DNA of 64,000 bases from Clostridium beijerinckii (GCF_036699995.1 NZ_CP144906.1:1798001-1862000); one strand, 5' to 3'. Counted from the stretch's first letter, positions 18,481-27,080 are shown. Numbers and translations are program-made. The notes: generated from the letters alone by a model not told the origin.

Positions 18481-19293
18481 GTGGGGATTCATAATAAAAA
18501 AGTTATAAAAAGTGAAAGAAAAATAAAACGGAAAAATAAGAATTTGCTTGCTGATAAGATTTTGGCTTATAATCCCGAGTTGTTGGAGGGAATTGGAGTA
18601 TATAAAGATGCAAGCAGAAACTTTATATTTTTAATATTTCTTGGAGCTTTGTTAATCGATTTTCCGATAATATCAGTGCCTTGTTGTATATTATCTATGT
18701 TTTTTATTATTAGAATGTTGCAGTTTATAAAGTATAAAAGCATAAATAATATAGTAAATGAAATTGCGAAGGATTTATCTTTTAAAGGGATATATAATAA
18801 AGGTAAAGTGGATGATATGTTAAATGATTTTAAAGTTAAATATGGAGAGGATATCGTTGAGTATAATCAATTGGTAAGTATGCTGGAGAAGTACGAAGCT
18901 CTAGTAATGAATATTGAATTTGCTTTAAAAAATATAACTTTCAGGGATAAAGTGAAGAAGGATAATAAAGAGGAACTTATAATAAATGATAATGAAATTA
19001 CTTTCTTTGAAAATGATAATGATATAGATTGTGAAATATATAATAGAGATGAGTATAAAAATAAGAGAGCAAATAATTATTATAGAAGTTTTAATGAAAA
19101 ATTTTCTGTGCTTTATAAAAATGGTGATAGAGAGATTAAGAGAGTTAACAAAGCAATTGAGTTCTTTGATGATGGAGATAATGAAAATACTAACGAAAGT
19201 GCCGTTGTCCTAAAAAATGTTAATAAAGAAAACAAAAATCTTACAGTATATTTATATAAAAAGTCGTCGTCACTACAAAAAAATGTATTATAA
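18481..19293 (+). CDS. Hypothetical protein with two membrane helices
   Basis: 270 residues from GTG 18481, with AGAGGGGG 8-13 bases upstream. A basic N-terminus (KSERKIKRKNKN) precedes two adjacent hydrophobic segments (about residues 48-85: FIFLIFLGALLIDF, SVPCCILSMFFIIRML), then a long charged region with Asn/Asp/Glu/Lys-rich low complexity. Both ends probably face the cytoplasm. No family is recognised. The 3' end overlaps unrelated short frames that I consider shadows. Confidence 0.7.
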   Translation: MGIHNKKVIKSERKIKRKNKNLLADKILAYNPELLEGIGVYKDASRNFIFLIFLGALLIDFPIISVPCCILSMFFIIRMLQFIKYKSINNIVNEIAKDLSFKGIYNKGKVDDMLNDFKVKYGEDIVEYNQLVSMLEKYEALVMNIEFALKNITFRDKVKKDNKEELIINDNEITFFENDNDIDCEIYNRDEYKNKRANNYYRSFNEKFSVLYKNGDREIKRVNKAIEFFDDGDNENTNESAVVLKNVNKENKNLTVYLYKKSSSLQKNVL

Positions 19294-19481
19294 TGAACTA
19301 TCTTTTATGATGGAGTTAATAAAAAGTAAACTTCTACCGACTGTAGTATATGATTTGATATCACAGTTAATAGGAGTTGTCTTTTTTTTTATTTTGTAAT
19401 AAAATCTAATGAGTATAGTAATATGTATTTATTAAAATTAATTATAAGTATAATTATATTAGATTACTTATGGAGGAAAAA

Positions 19482-20123
19482 ATGCAAGATATAATGATAA
19501 TAGGTATAGCTGGAGGAAGCGGATCAGGTAAAACTACGTTGGCTCAAAATATAAGAGAAGCTTTTAGTGATGATATAGTAATTCTTTGTCATGATTACTA
19601 TTATAAATCTAATGAGGGAATTTCTTTGGAAGAAAGAAAAAAACTTAACTATGATCATCCTAATTCTTTTGATACAGATCTACTAATAGAACAGCTTAGA
19701 CAATTAAAAGCGGGAAATACCATATATCATCCGGTATACTCTTTTGTTGAACATACAAGATTAAACGAAACTGTAGAAGTAAAACCAGCTAAAGTTGTAA
19801 TAGTTGAAGGTATATTAATATTTGAAAATGAAGAACTTTGCGATTTGATGGATATTAAAGTTTTTGTAGATACAGCTGGTGATGTTAGAATAATAAGAAG
19901 ATTGTTAAGAGATGTAAAAGAAAGAGGAAGAGATTTAGACTCTGTGATCAATCAATATTTAGGCACAGTGAAACCTATGCATGAGGAGTTCGTTGATCCA
20001 AGTAAGAGAAGGGCAGACATAATAATTCCAGAGGGTGGTTGTAATGCAGTTGCTTTAAGCATGCTACTGGAAAGAGTAAGAAATTTTATATATAAAGAAT
20101 GGCAGTACATAATTTTTAAGTAG
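19482..20123 (+). CDS. udk: Uridine kinase
   Basis: 213 residues from ATG 19482; TGGAGG lies 5 bases upstream and overlaps an earlier in-frame ATG. The P-loop GIAGGSGSGKTTLAQNI, HDYYYKSNEG, the nucleoside-site NYDHPNSFDTDLL, VIVEGILIFEN and the lid RLLRDVKERGRD mark a bacterial uridine/cytidine kinase. It phosphorylates uridine with ATP or GTP in pyrimidine salvage. PyrR elsewhere in this window responds to the same UMP pool. Confidence 0.95.
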   Translation: MQDIMIIGIAGGSGSGKTTLAQNIREAFSDDIVILCHDYYYKSNEGISLEERKKLNYDHPNSFDTDLLIEQLRQLKAGNTIYHPVYSFVEHTRLNETVEVKPAKVVIVEGILIFENEELCDLMDIKVFVDTAGDVRIIRRLLRDVKERGRDLDSVINQYLGTVKPMHEEFVDPSKRRADIIIPEGGCNAVALSMLLERVRNFIYKEWQYIIFK

Positions 20124-20137
20124 TATTAAATAAAGTG

Positions 20138-20178
20138 TGTCTTTTTAAGTTTTAGTAAATTTAAAAAGGCATTTATTA
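20138..20178 (+). terminator. Probable terminator after udk
   Basis: 11-bp stem 20138-20148 with 20161-20171 (TGTCTTTTTAA/TTAAAAAGGCA, one G-T pair); the T tract after it is interrupted. Confidence 0.55.
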
Positions 20179-20228
20179 ATTATTATAGACAAGTGTGAGT
20201 AGTAATTTATAAAAAGGAGAAGATACGT

Positions 20229-20894
20229 ATGAAAAAGGTGGATGCAGTAATATTTGATATGGATGGCGTATTAATAGATTCAGAAAGAATATCGCTCAAG
20301 TGCTATCAAGAAGTTTTGAAGGATTATAAGTATGAAATGGATGAAGAAATTTACGTAAAATTCATAGGGAGAAATGTTGAGGGGATAAAAGAGGCGTTGC
20401 AAGAGGAGTTTGGAAAAGACTTTCCTTTCGATGAGATATATAAGAAAAAATCTAAATTAGCATTGGAATTTACTGATAAAAATGGTGTTAAAATTAAGCC
20501 TGGAGTACATGAATTATTAGATTATCTAAATAGTGAAAATTATAAAATAGCAGTGGCTACTTCAACAAGAAGACAAAGGGCGCTTGAATTATTGGAAAGA
20601 GCAAAAATAAAGGAAAAAGTTAATTATATAGTTTGTGGAGATCAAGTTGAAAATTCTAAACCTGATCCAGAAATATTTTTAAGAGCAGCGGAAGGGCTAA
20701 ATGTTAAACCACATAACTGCTTAGTTGTTGAAGATTCGGATGCTGGAATAACAGCCGCCCATGCAGCGAGTATGACAGGGGTTCATGTTCCAGATATGAA
20801 GATATTAGATGATAAGACAAAGAAGCTAGCGTTTAAAATATGTAAGGAATTGGTTGATGTTAAGAGTGTTTTAGAAGAAATCAAGGATAATTGA
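20229..20894 (+). CDS. HAD-family hydrolase, beta-phosphoglucomutase-like
   Basis: 221 residues with all HAD motifs: I FDMDGVLIDSE (nucleophile and acid Asp), II VATSTRR, III KPDPEIF, IV VVEDSDAGITAA. A helical cap of about residues 17-85 makes it subfamily IA (Gph/PGMB-like). It should dephosphorylate a small phosphometabolite or isomerise a sugar phosphate; specificity cannot be told. Thirty-four bases before the next gene, likely co-transcribed. Confidence 0.88.
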   Translation: MKKVDAVIFDMDGVLIDSERISLKCYQEVLKDYKYEMDEEIYVKFIGRNVEGIKEALQEEFGKDFPFDEIYKKKSKLALEFTDKNGVKIKPGVHELLDYLNSENYKIAVATSTRRQRALELLERAKIKEKVNYIVCGDQVENSKPDPEIFLRAAEGLNVKPHNCLVVEDSDAGITAAHAASMTGVHVPDMKILDDKTKKLAFKICKELVDVKSVLEEIKDN

Positions 20895-20928
20895 ATTTAA
20901 TTAAGATTGAGAAAGGAACACTAAAATT

Positions 20929-21543
20929 ATGAGTGAAGGATTAATAGGTTCTTATTGGGGAGTTAATTTAGAAAGTAAAGTAATAAGCCAATCTAGTACG
21001 ACACTAGCTGTTTTGATGCCAGGAATTGGCTATACCTTAGATAGGCCTCTTTTAGATTATTCGAAGAAATTAGCTTTAGAGTTAGGTTATGATGTTCTTT
21101 CTTTAGAATATGGTTTTCAAATTGCAAGAAAAAACTTGCTTGTAGAAAAGGAGCTTAAGCACTTAATAAACGAATCTATATGTATCTTTAAATCAGCATT
21201 AAAAGGTAATTACACCAAGATAGTATTCATATCTAAAAGCATAGGAACTATTGTACATACTCTGCTTTGTGATGAGATTAGCGGTTATGAAGTTAAGCAT
21301 ATTTACTTAACTCCTATAGATAATACTTTAAAAGTTGGAATAAAGGAAAAATCACTGGTGATAACTGGAACGGACGATTCGTTAATAAATAAAGAATCTA
21401 TTGAAGAAATAAAAAGAATTAATGGTGTAGAGATGATTGAAATAGAAGGGGCCGATCATTCGCTAAATATAAGTAATGATATATTGAGAAGCATAGATGT
21501 TATTCATAAAGTAATTGAGGCTGAAAAGAAATACTTAATATAA
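20929..21543 (+). CDS. Alpha/beta hydrolase-like protein
   Basis: 204 residues. Elements of an alpha/beta hydrolase are visible: MPGIGYT after strand 3, an ISKSIGT nucleophile elbow (Ser, not the classical GxSxG), an acid-loop VITGTDDSL, and a final GADHSL histidine. No signal peptide. The altered elbow makes the substrate uncertain. It follows the HAD gene closely and ends in a strong terminator. Confidence 0.78.
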   Translation: MSEGLIGSYWGVNLESKVISQSSTTLAVLMPGIGYTLDRPLLDYSKKLALELGYDVLSLEYGFQIARKNLLVEKELKHLINESICIFKSALKGNYTKIVFISKSIGTIVHTLLCDEISGYEVKHIYLTPIDNTLKVGIKEKSLVITGTDDSLINKESIEEIKRINGVEMIEIEGADHSLNISNDILRSIDVIHKVIEAEKKYLI

Positions 21544-21544
21544 T

Positions 21545-21587
21545 AAAAAACATTTAAAGAATGTATTCTTTAAATGTTTTTTATTCT
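21545..21587 (+). terminator. Terminator after the alpha/beta hydrolase gene
   Basis: 18-bp perfect stem 21545-21562 with 21565-21582 and a T-rich end. The A-rich 5' arm would make it work for the facing ilvA transcript as well. Confidence 0.85.
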
Positions 21588-21670
21588 TTAGAAAATTATA
21601 ATGTCAGATTTAAAGAACGGATGTGTGAAATCAATGACTCAACCACAGTCATCTGTAATTTCTGTGAATT

Positions 21671-22891
21671 TTATTGATAAATCATTTTAGGTTGAATAAC
21701 TTTAGGATCATATCCGTTATCTTTGAGAGCTCTAATGATTGCTTCTTTGTGATCATGTCCGAAGGTTTCCATTGTGATATCAAGTTCAACTGCACTGTTA
21801 CGATTAATGCTTACAAATTGATTGTGATCAAGTTTTATTATATTACCATGAGCTTCTGCAATTACCTTAGATACATTGGTTAATTCTCCAGGTTTATCTG
21901 GAAGTAAAACAGAAACTGTACAAATACGTTCTCTTTCTATTAAACCATGTTGCACTAGGGAGGCAAAGGTAATTACGTCCATGTTACCACCGCTTATAAT
22001 TGATACAATCTTTTTATCTTTTACATCTAAATGTTTTAAAGCTGCTACTGTTAATAAGCCTGAGTTTTCAACAAGCATTTTGTGATTTTCGAGCATATCT
22101 AGGAATGCTCCTATAAGTTCGTGATCCTCAATGGTTATGATATCATCTAGATTTTGTTGTATATATGGAAAAATCTTAGAACCAGGGGTTTTAACGGCAG
22201 TACCATCGGCTATTGTATCTACTGAAGGAAGAGTAGTTACATCTCCATTCTTTAAAGAAACTTGCATGCAGTTTGCGCCAGCAGGCTCTACCCCTATAAC
22301 TCTTATATTAGGGTTTAGAAGTTTTGCAAGTGTAGAAACACCTGTAGCAAGTCCACCGCCACCTATTGGGACTAGGATTATATCAACAGTTGGCAATTCT
22401 TTTATGATTTCCATTGCTATTGAGCCCTGACCAGTTGCTACGTCTAAGTCATCAAAAGGATGAATAAAAGTATAACCTTCTTCTTCAGCAAGTTTTAAAG
22501 CGTAATTGCAAGCCTCATCATAAACATCTCCATGTAAAATAACTTCTGCTCCATAGGCTTTTGTACGATTAACTTTCATTAGAGGAGTAGTGGTTGGCAT
22601 TACAATTATTGCTTTTGTGTTATAGGCTTTGGCAGCATAAGCTACCCCTTGAGCATGATTGCCAGCAGAAGCTGTCACAAGACCTTTGTTTCTATCTTCT
22701 TCTGAAAGCGTGCTAATCTTATAGTATGCCCCTCTGATTTTATACGCCCCTGTTTTTTGCATATTTTCAGGCTTAAAGTAGACTTTATTTCCTGTAATAT
22801 CTGAATAATAGTCGCTAAATACTAACTTGGTTTTTAAGATTACCTTTTGCACGATTTCATATGCTTCTTCAAATTTATCAAGTGTCATCAT
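21671..22891 (-). CDS. ilvA: Threonine dehydratase (ammonia-lyase), short form with one ACT domain
   Basis: 406 residues: PLP-binding lysine in KTGAYKIRGA, ASAGNHAQG, the glycine-rich phosphate loop GGGGLATG, and a C-terminal ACT-like domain (VSVLLPDKPGELTNVSKVIAEAHGNI). Fold type II. It deaminates threonine to 2-oxobutanoate, for isoleucine synthesis or catabolism. The length with a single ACT domain resembles clostridial/TdcB-like enzymes rather than long E. coli IlvA. RBS AAGGGGAT precedes ATGATG. Confidence 0.93.
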   Translation of the reverse strand: MMTLDKFEEAYEIVQKVILKTKLVFSDYYSDITGNKVYFKPENMQKTGAYKIRGAYYKISTLSEEDRNKGLVTASAGNHAQGVAYAAKAYNTKAIIVMPTTTPLMKVNRTKAYGAEVILHGDVYDEACNYALKLAEEEGYTFIHPFDDLDVATGQGSIAMEIIKELPTVDIILVPIGGGGLATGVSTLAKLLNPNIRVIGVEPAGANCMQVSLKNGDVTTLPSVDTIADGTAVKTPGSKIFPYIQQNLDDIITIEDHELIGAFLDMLENHKMLVENSGLLTVAALKHLDVKDKKIVSIISGGNMDVITFASLVQHGLIERERICTVSVLLPDKPGELTNVSKVIAEAHGNIIKLDHNQFVSINRNSAVELDITMETFGHDHKEAIIRALKDNGYDPKVIQPKMIYQ

Positions 22892-22939
22892 TTTTGTAAT
22901 ATCCCCTTTATATGTATATTGCTTTTAGCTAATAGTTTT

Positions 22940-22967
22940 ATGATAACATGTTAGCATTTTATGTCAA
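22940..22967 (-). promoter_or_regulatory. Promoter of ilvA
   Basis: Minus-strand TTGACA (22967-22962), 16-bp spacer, TATCAT (22945-22940), about 50 bp before the ilvA start. No T-box or other leader is visible in this short leader. Confidence 0.6.
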
Positions 22968-23040
22968 GTAAGAGTTTTTAAGACAATAAGTTTTGTAAAT
23001 TTAAATTAAAAGGTAACTCTAGGGATAAGGAATAATAAAA

Positions 23041-23149
23041 AAATAACAAGTTAAGATGATGCTGCAATACTATAATGAAATAAATATATTTATCAAAAAG
23101 ATATTTTTATTAGTATTAAAGTGTTAATAGCATTTTTAACTTGTTATTT
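23041..23149. repeat. 109-bp inverted-repeat element
   Basis: 14-bp perfect terminal arms AAATAACAAGTTAA (23041-23054) and TTAACTTGTTATTT (23136-23149), with further inner pairing ATGCT/AGCAT and AATACTA/TAGTATT. The whole unit can fold into one long hairpin. It lacks a T tail, so it is not a simple terminator; it could be a small non-coding mobile repeat (MITE-like) or a transcript-end structure for yjdF. Confidence 0.6.
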
Positions 23150-23222
23150 CTGAGCATTTTAGATAGGAAAAAATTCATAATATATAGTTAAGACATATGA
23201 TTTACATAAAGAACTTTTATTA

Positions 23223-23642
23223 TTAATGCCCTTTATGCTTTTCAAGCTTTTTCTTTTTTCTTAACTCGAACTTTCTTTGTTCTTCTTGCTCATTTTGTTC
23301 TTTTGATTTTTGTTTGCGTACAATTTTGCTTTGTTCATGCTGTAATTGCATTGCTATTTGGGCTTTGGTTCCTATGCCTTTAACATTAACCTCTTTTCTA
23401 ATGCTTCGTTGAAGCCTTTTAGGATTAGGTTTTGCTGGTGATTTAAAGTCATCAGACAATACTGGCAAACTAAAATTTAGACGATAGAATTTTTTCAGTA
23501 TGAGCTCGTAAACTTCCTCGTCTTTTGGCTCTGAGCCGAAGGTAACTTTGCATACCTTATATTCGCCGTTTTCAATACTTTCAAAGACACCAATCCAAAA
23601 TGGATCATCAAAAAGAACTGTTAATTTAATTATTGTTATCAT
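23223..23642 (-). CDS. yjdF: YjdF family protein (DUF2992)
   Basis: 139 residues with the family start ITIIKLTVLFDDPFWIGVFE, a short alpha/beta N-terminal domain (residues 1-75), PAKPNPKRLQRSIRKE, and a Lys/Glu/Gln-rich helical tail. ATG 23642 follows AGGAGG. The biochemical role is unknown, but the gene is typically governed by the yjdF riboswitch, whose predicted copy lies directly upstream here; that RNA responds to azaaromatic compounds, so a detoxification role is suggested. Confidence 0.9.
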   Translation of the reverse strand: MITIIKLTVLFDDPFWIGVFESIENGEYKVCKVTFGSEPKDEEVYELILKKFYRLNFSLPVLSDDFKSPAKPNPKRLQRSIRKEVNVKGIGTKAQIAMQLQHEQSKIVRKQKSKEQNEQEEQRKFELRKKKKLEKHKGH

Positions 23643-23670
23643 AATTAAATCCTCCTGTAGTATATAAATT

Positions 23671-23748
23671 CACAGAGAATGGACAACCCCAGGAGGGCAG
23701 GTTACTGCTATATTATAATATAGGTTCTGACTACCAACAGAAACTGTG
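23671..23748 (-). ncRNA. yjdF riboswitch (predicted)
   Basis: Minus-strand leader immediately before yjdF. A P1 helix is formed by CACAG (23748-23744) and CTGTG (23675-23671), enclosing conserved-looking segments TTGGTAGTCAGAACC and CAGTAACCTGCCCTCCTGGG. There is no terminator, and the 3' end of the aptamer is about 15 bases from the AGGAGG, so translational control is likely. Identification rests on these segments and on the adjacent yjdF gene, without a covariance search. Confidence 0.75.
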
Positions 23749-23913
23749 TTTTTATCTCTTAAATATTATTATAGTAGAAGAGTATACTAATGAAAAGAGA
23801 GGTTACTATTAATTATGCTTATATTATGTTTTCTATAAATTAGCAGATAATCTAGATAAAGCCTATAAAAATAGAATCATTGATAGATTTTTATAGAGAA
23901 ATGTATGTTGAAA

Positions 23914-23945
23914 CATAAAAAATAGCCAGTTTTAATAAACTGACT
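23914..23945 (-). terminator. Terminator after the ABC-F gene
   Basis: 9-bp stem on the minus strand (23945-23937 with 23932-23924, one G-T pair), followed by TATTTTTTAT. Confidence 0.8.
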
Positions 23946-23963
23946 ACATTTTTTATTAACTGA

Positions 23964-25520
23964 CTATATTATCTTAGTTGTCCAATCTTCACAATTCCAA
24001 GTTTCTGTTATTATATCTCTATAGAATTCAGGTTCATGCGAAACTAATAAAATTGTTCCTTTATATTCTTTAAGCGCTCTTTTCAACTCATCCTTTGCAT
24101 CAACATCTAAGTGATTAGTAGGCTCGTCAAGTATTAATATATTAGTTTCATTATTTATAATTTTACAAAGTCTAACTTTTGCAGCCTCACCACCAGATAG
24201 AACTCTTATTTGTGATTCTAATTGCTTAGTTGTAAGTCCGCATTTGGCAAGAGCAGCTCTTATTTGATATTGAGTGTATCCAGGGAATTCCTGCCATACT
24301 TCTTCTATACAAGTATTGCTGTTATTGCCTCTATCTTCTTGTTCAAAATAACCTATGTATTGATAATCACCTAAATGAACTTCTCCGCTTATTGGTTTTA
24401 TTATACCAAGTAAACTTTTTAGAAGAGTAGACTTACCAAGTCCGTTAGCTCCAACCAATGCTATTTTTTGTCCTCTTTCCATATATAAATTTAATGGTTT
24501 TGTAAGAGGAGAGTCATAACCTATAACTAAATCTTTAGTTTCAAAAATAGCTTTACCTGAAGCTCTAGCAGATTTGAAGTTGAATTCTGGTTTTGGTTTT
24601 TCTTTTGAAAGTTCAATTATATCCATTTTATCTAGCTTCTTTTGTCTAGACTTAGCCATATTTGCAGTAGCGACGTTAGCTTTATTTCTTGCTACGAAAT
24701 CTTCAAGTCTTGCAATTTCTTTTTGTTGTTTTTCGTAAGCAGCTTCAAGCTTCTTTTTATTTTCTTCATATATTCTTTGGAATTCATCATAATTTCCTAC
24801 GTATCTTGTAAGTCTTCGTTCTTCAACATGATAAATTAGGTTGACTACTGAATTTATGAATGGAACATCATGGGATATTAATATAAACGCATTTTCATAT
24901 GATTGAAGATATCTTTTAAGCCATTCGATATGTTCTTCATCCAAGTAGTTTGTAGGTTCATCTAAAAGTAAAATATCAGGAGATTGTAATAATAGTTTTC
25001 CTAGAAGAATTTTGGTTCTTTGTCCACCAGATAAATCATCAACGTCTTTATCTAACCCTAGGTCTAAAAGCCCAAGACCTTTTGCAACTTCTTCAACTTT
25101 TGGATCAATAACATAAAATCCGTTATGATCAAGCATGTCTTGAATTACAGCAGTTCTTTCCAGCATTTTATTTAACTCATCCTCAGTACAATCCCCCATC
25201 TTTTCATATAAAGAATTCATTTCTGCTTCTAGGTCAAAAAGATATTTAAAAGCATCTCTTAAGGCATCCCTTATACTTTGACCTTTCATTAATGCTGCAT
25301 GCTGATCCATGTAACCAACTCTAACATTATTAGACCAAATAACATTCCCTTCATCAGGCATTAGCTTACCAGTTACTATATTCATAAATGTAGATTTACC
25401 TTCTCCATTAGCACCAATAAGACCAACATGTTCACCTTTTAATAATCTAAATGAAACATCTTCAAAAATAGCTCTATCTCCAAATCCGTGATTCATATTT
25501 TTAACAGTAAGTATGCTCAT
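23964..25520 (-). CDS. ABC-F family ATPase (ribosome-associated type)
   Basis: 518 residues with two ABC domains and no membrane segment. Domain 1: Walker A GANGEGKST, signature LSGGQRTKILLG, Walker B LLLDEPTNYLD. Linker: a Lys/Glu-rich coiled coil of about residues 240-300. Domain 2: GANGLGKST, LSGGEAAKVRL, ILDEPTNHLD. ABC-F proteins act on the ribosomal E site in translation control or antibiotic protection. This one resembles housekeeping YkpA/YbiT-like members more than resistance types, but subfamily is uncertain. ATG 25520 follows GGAGGT; the preceding TTG is too close. Confidence 0.92.
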   Translation of the reverse strand: MSILTVKNMNHGFGDRAIFEDVSFRLLKGEHVGLIGANGEGKSTFMNIVTGKLMPDEGNVIWSNNVRVGYMDQHAALMKGQSIRDALRDAFKYLFDLEAEMNSLYEKMGDCTEDELNKMLERTAVIQDMLDHNGFYVIDPKVEEVAKGLGLLDLGLDKDVDDLSGGQRTKILLGKLLLQSPDILLLDEPTNYLDEEHIEWLKRYLQSYENAFILISHDVPFINSVVNLIYHVEERRLTRYVGNYDEFQRIYEENKKKLEAAYEKQQKEIARLEDFVARNKANVATANMAKSRQKKLDKMDIIELSKEKPKPEFNFKSARASGKAIFETKDLVIGYDSPLTKPLNLYMERGQKIALVGANGLGKSTLLKSLLGIIKPISGEVHLGDYQYIGYFEQEDRGNNSNTCIEEVWQEFPGYTQYQIRAALAKCGLTTKQLESQIRVLSGGEAAKVRLCKIINNETNILILDEPTNHLDVDAKDELKRALKEYKGTILLVSHEPEFYRDIITETWNCEDWTTKII

Positions 25521-25988
25521 CAATTACCTCCAAAAAACTTATAAAATTTGCAACAAAGTAAAAAAACTTCTAATAATAAGAGAAAAATAATAAGCTTATA
25601 ATCACTTTTTGTAGTTGCATATCCCTAATAGTTTAAAGGATAAAAAGCCAGTATGTCAAAGTAAATTTAAGAAAATTTGTGTATATTAAAAATATAGATA
25701 AGAAGAGCATTGAAACTATAACAATATATTCATAAAGTAGTAAAATTCATTAAAATTAATATTTATCAATTGCCCAAAGCACCTTGTGTATAAATTATGG
25801 TTGTATATTTACATAATATGTTATAATTTTAGTAATAAAATTCGTGTGTCTATAAATTAAAGAATGTTGATAGCTGTTTAGAGAATTTACTTGATAAAAC
25901 TTTTAATTCAATGTGCTAGAAATGAAAAGAGGATATGCTGGAGGCGTAATTGGATATTTGACCAGATTATATATAAGGGGGAAGCAAG
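25521..25988. other. 468-bp divergent intergenic region
   Basis: Between the ABC-F gene (minus) and the acetyltransferase gene (plus). An extended -10 box TGTTATAAT at 25819-25827 faces the acetyltransferase gene but lies about 160 bp from its ATG. That would leave a long AT-rich 5' leader in which I recognise no riboswitch motif. Confidence 0.5.
25819..25827 (+). promoter_or_regulatory. Extended -10 promoter element upstream of the acetyltransferase gene
   Basis: TGTTATAAT with a possible weak TTGTAT -35 at a short 15-bp spacing. Confidence 0.45.
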
Positions 25989-26603
25989 ATGGAGGACTTG
26001 GTTACTGATAGATTGCTATTAAGAACATGGAAAGAAGAGGATTACGAGGATTTGTATGAATATGCCAAAAGTGAATTGGTAGGTCCTAACGCTGGTTGGA
26101 TGCCACATAAAGATGAGGATGAAAGTAAAAAAATAATAAAAATGTTTATTAAAAACGATGAAACATACGCTATAGTTTTAAAATCAGAAAATAAAGTTAT
26201 TGGTAGCATAGGGCTTCATGATAGAAAGCCTGATAATAATTTGTTGAAACTAAATCAGAAAGAAGTGGGGTATGTTCTTAATCCTAGATACTGGGGAAAA
26301 GAAATAGTTCCTGAAGCGGTAAAATCATTAGTGGACTATGGATTTAATAAACTAAACTTAGAATTGATTTGGTGCGCACATTTTGATTTTAACAACAACT
26401 CAAAAAGAGTAATTGAAAAGTGCGGATTCAAATATAAATTTAAAAAGTTAGAGAGATTAAAACTTCTGAATAATAAAGAGGTAACCACATTGTATTATTG
26501 TATTTTTAGAACTGAGTATAAAAATAACCTAAGAATATCCCAAAATATTATGAATTTACATGATTCTGATTACAATAAAATGTCTAAAGAACTTTTAGAA
26601 TAA
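25989..26603 (+). CDS. GNAT family N-acetyltransferase (RimJ/RimL type)
   Basis: 204 residues. The fold shows TDRLLLRTWKEEDYEDL at the start, VIGSIGLHD as strand 4, GYVLNPRYWGKEIVPEAVKSLVDYGF as the acetyl-CoA-binding region (with W in place of the usual Q/RGxGxG/A form, common in RimJ/L-like proteins), and NNNSKRVIEKCGFKYKF near the end. Substrate, protein N-terminus or small molecule, cannot be predicted. RBS AAGGGGGAAG precedes the ATG. Confidence 0.9.
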   Translation: MEDLVTDRLLLRTWKEEDYEDLYEYAKSELVGPNAGWMPHKDEDESKKIIKMFIKNDETYAIVLKSENKVIGSIGLHDRKPDNNLLKLNQKEVGYVLNPRYWGKEIVPEAVKSLVDYGFNKLNLELIWCAHFDFNNNSKRVIEKCGFKYKFKKLERLKLLNNKEVTTLYYCIFRTEYKNNLRISQNIMNLHDSDYNKMSKELLE

Positions 26604-26653
26604 TTAGTTAGTAAATTAACATTTTGTTTAATAGTAAGAGAAAAGGCATGAAA

Positions 26654-26695
26654 TTAAGCTAATGGATAAGAAAATATCTATTGGCTTAATTTTTA
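26654..26695 (+). terminator. Terminator after the acetyltransferase gene
   Basis: 15-bp near-perfect stem 26654-26668 with 26675-26689, loop of 6, then TTTTTAT. Confidence 0.8.
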
Positions 26696-26855
26696 TATAC
26701 AGATAAAAATTATTTTTGTCTGTAAGTAATTAAAAATTTTAAGTTAGCCAAATTTCTATAATAATATTCCTATTTTGGGGCAAACTTTTAGTATAAAAAA
26801 AATTTTTATTGATATTATTATAAATTGCGTAAATTATTATATGAAAGGAGATACT

Positions 26856-27023
26856 ATGATGTTAGATTTAACTAAAGAAATAAAAGAAATGGCAGAAAAA
26901 ATGGGTTATGAAATGAAAGGCTTGGCAGAAGATATGGGGAATGAAATGAGAAACGTGGGAGAATTAGTAAAGTCAAAAGCAGAAAAGTTGACTGATGAAA
27001 TAAAGAATAGAATGACAAGATGA
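26856..27023 (+). CDS. Small amphipathic helical protein, 55 residues
   Basis: Start ATG 26856 (or 26859) follows GAAAGGAGA at good spacing. The whole protein is predicted helix with repeated Met/Glu/Lys heptad-like units (EMAEKMGYEMKGLAEDMGNE), resembling YtxH-like or stress coiled-coil peptides. No membrane segment. A strong terminator follows 2 bp past the stop, so it is a single-gene transcript. Family unknown. Confidence 0.7.
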   Translation: MMLDLTKEIKEMAEKMGYEMKGLAEDMGNEMRNVGELVKSKAEKLTDEIKNRMTR

Positions 27024-27025
27024 AT

Positions 27026-27080
27026 ATAAAGAAGATAGTAATTACATTATTAGTGTGAATGCTATCTTCTTTATATTTAT
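27026..27080 (+). terminator. Terminator after the 55-residue protein gene
   Basis: 13-bp perfect stem 27026-27038 with 27062-27074 (ATAAAGAAGATAG/CTATCTTCTTTAT), 23-base loop, T-rich end. It may be bidirectional with the facing gene. Confidence 0.8.

Larger units (their letters stand above)
22892..23222. other. Intergenic region between yjdF and ilvA with a long hairpin
   Basis: 331 bp holding the ilvA promoter and the 109-bp inverted-repeat element at 23041-23149. No coding frame with a ribosome binding site is seen. Confidence 0.6.
23643..23963. other. Intergenic region between yjdF and the ABC-F gene
   Basis: 321 bp on the 5' side of yjdF: the riboswitch, an AT-rich segment likely to hold its promoter, and the ABC-F terminator near the far end. 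Confidence 0.6.

Noticed and set aside
19217..19399. 60-codon frame overlapping the end of the 18481 gene
   Set aside because: No ribosome binding site, overlaps the end of a better-supported gene, and the composition is simple A/T-driven.
22131..22430. 99-codon plus-strand frame inside ilvA
   Set aside because: Antisense to conserved PLP enzyme coding sequence; the apparent protein is low in family-like features.
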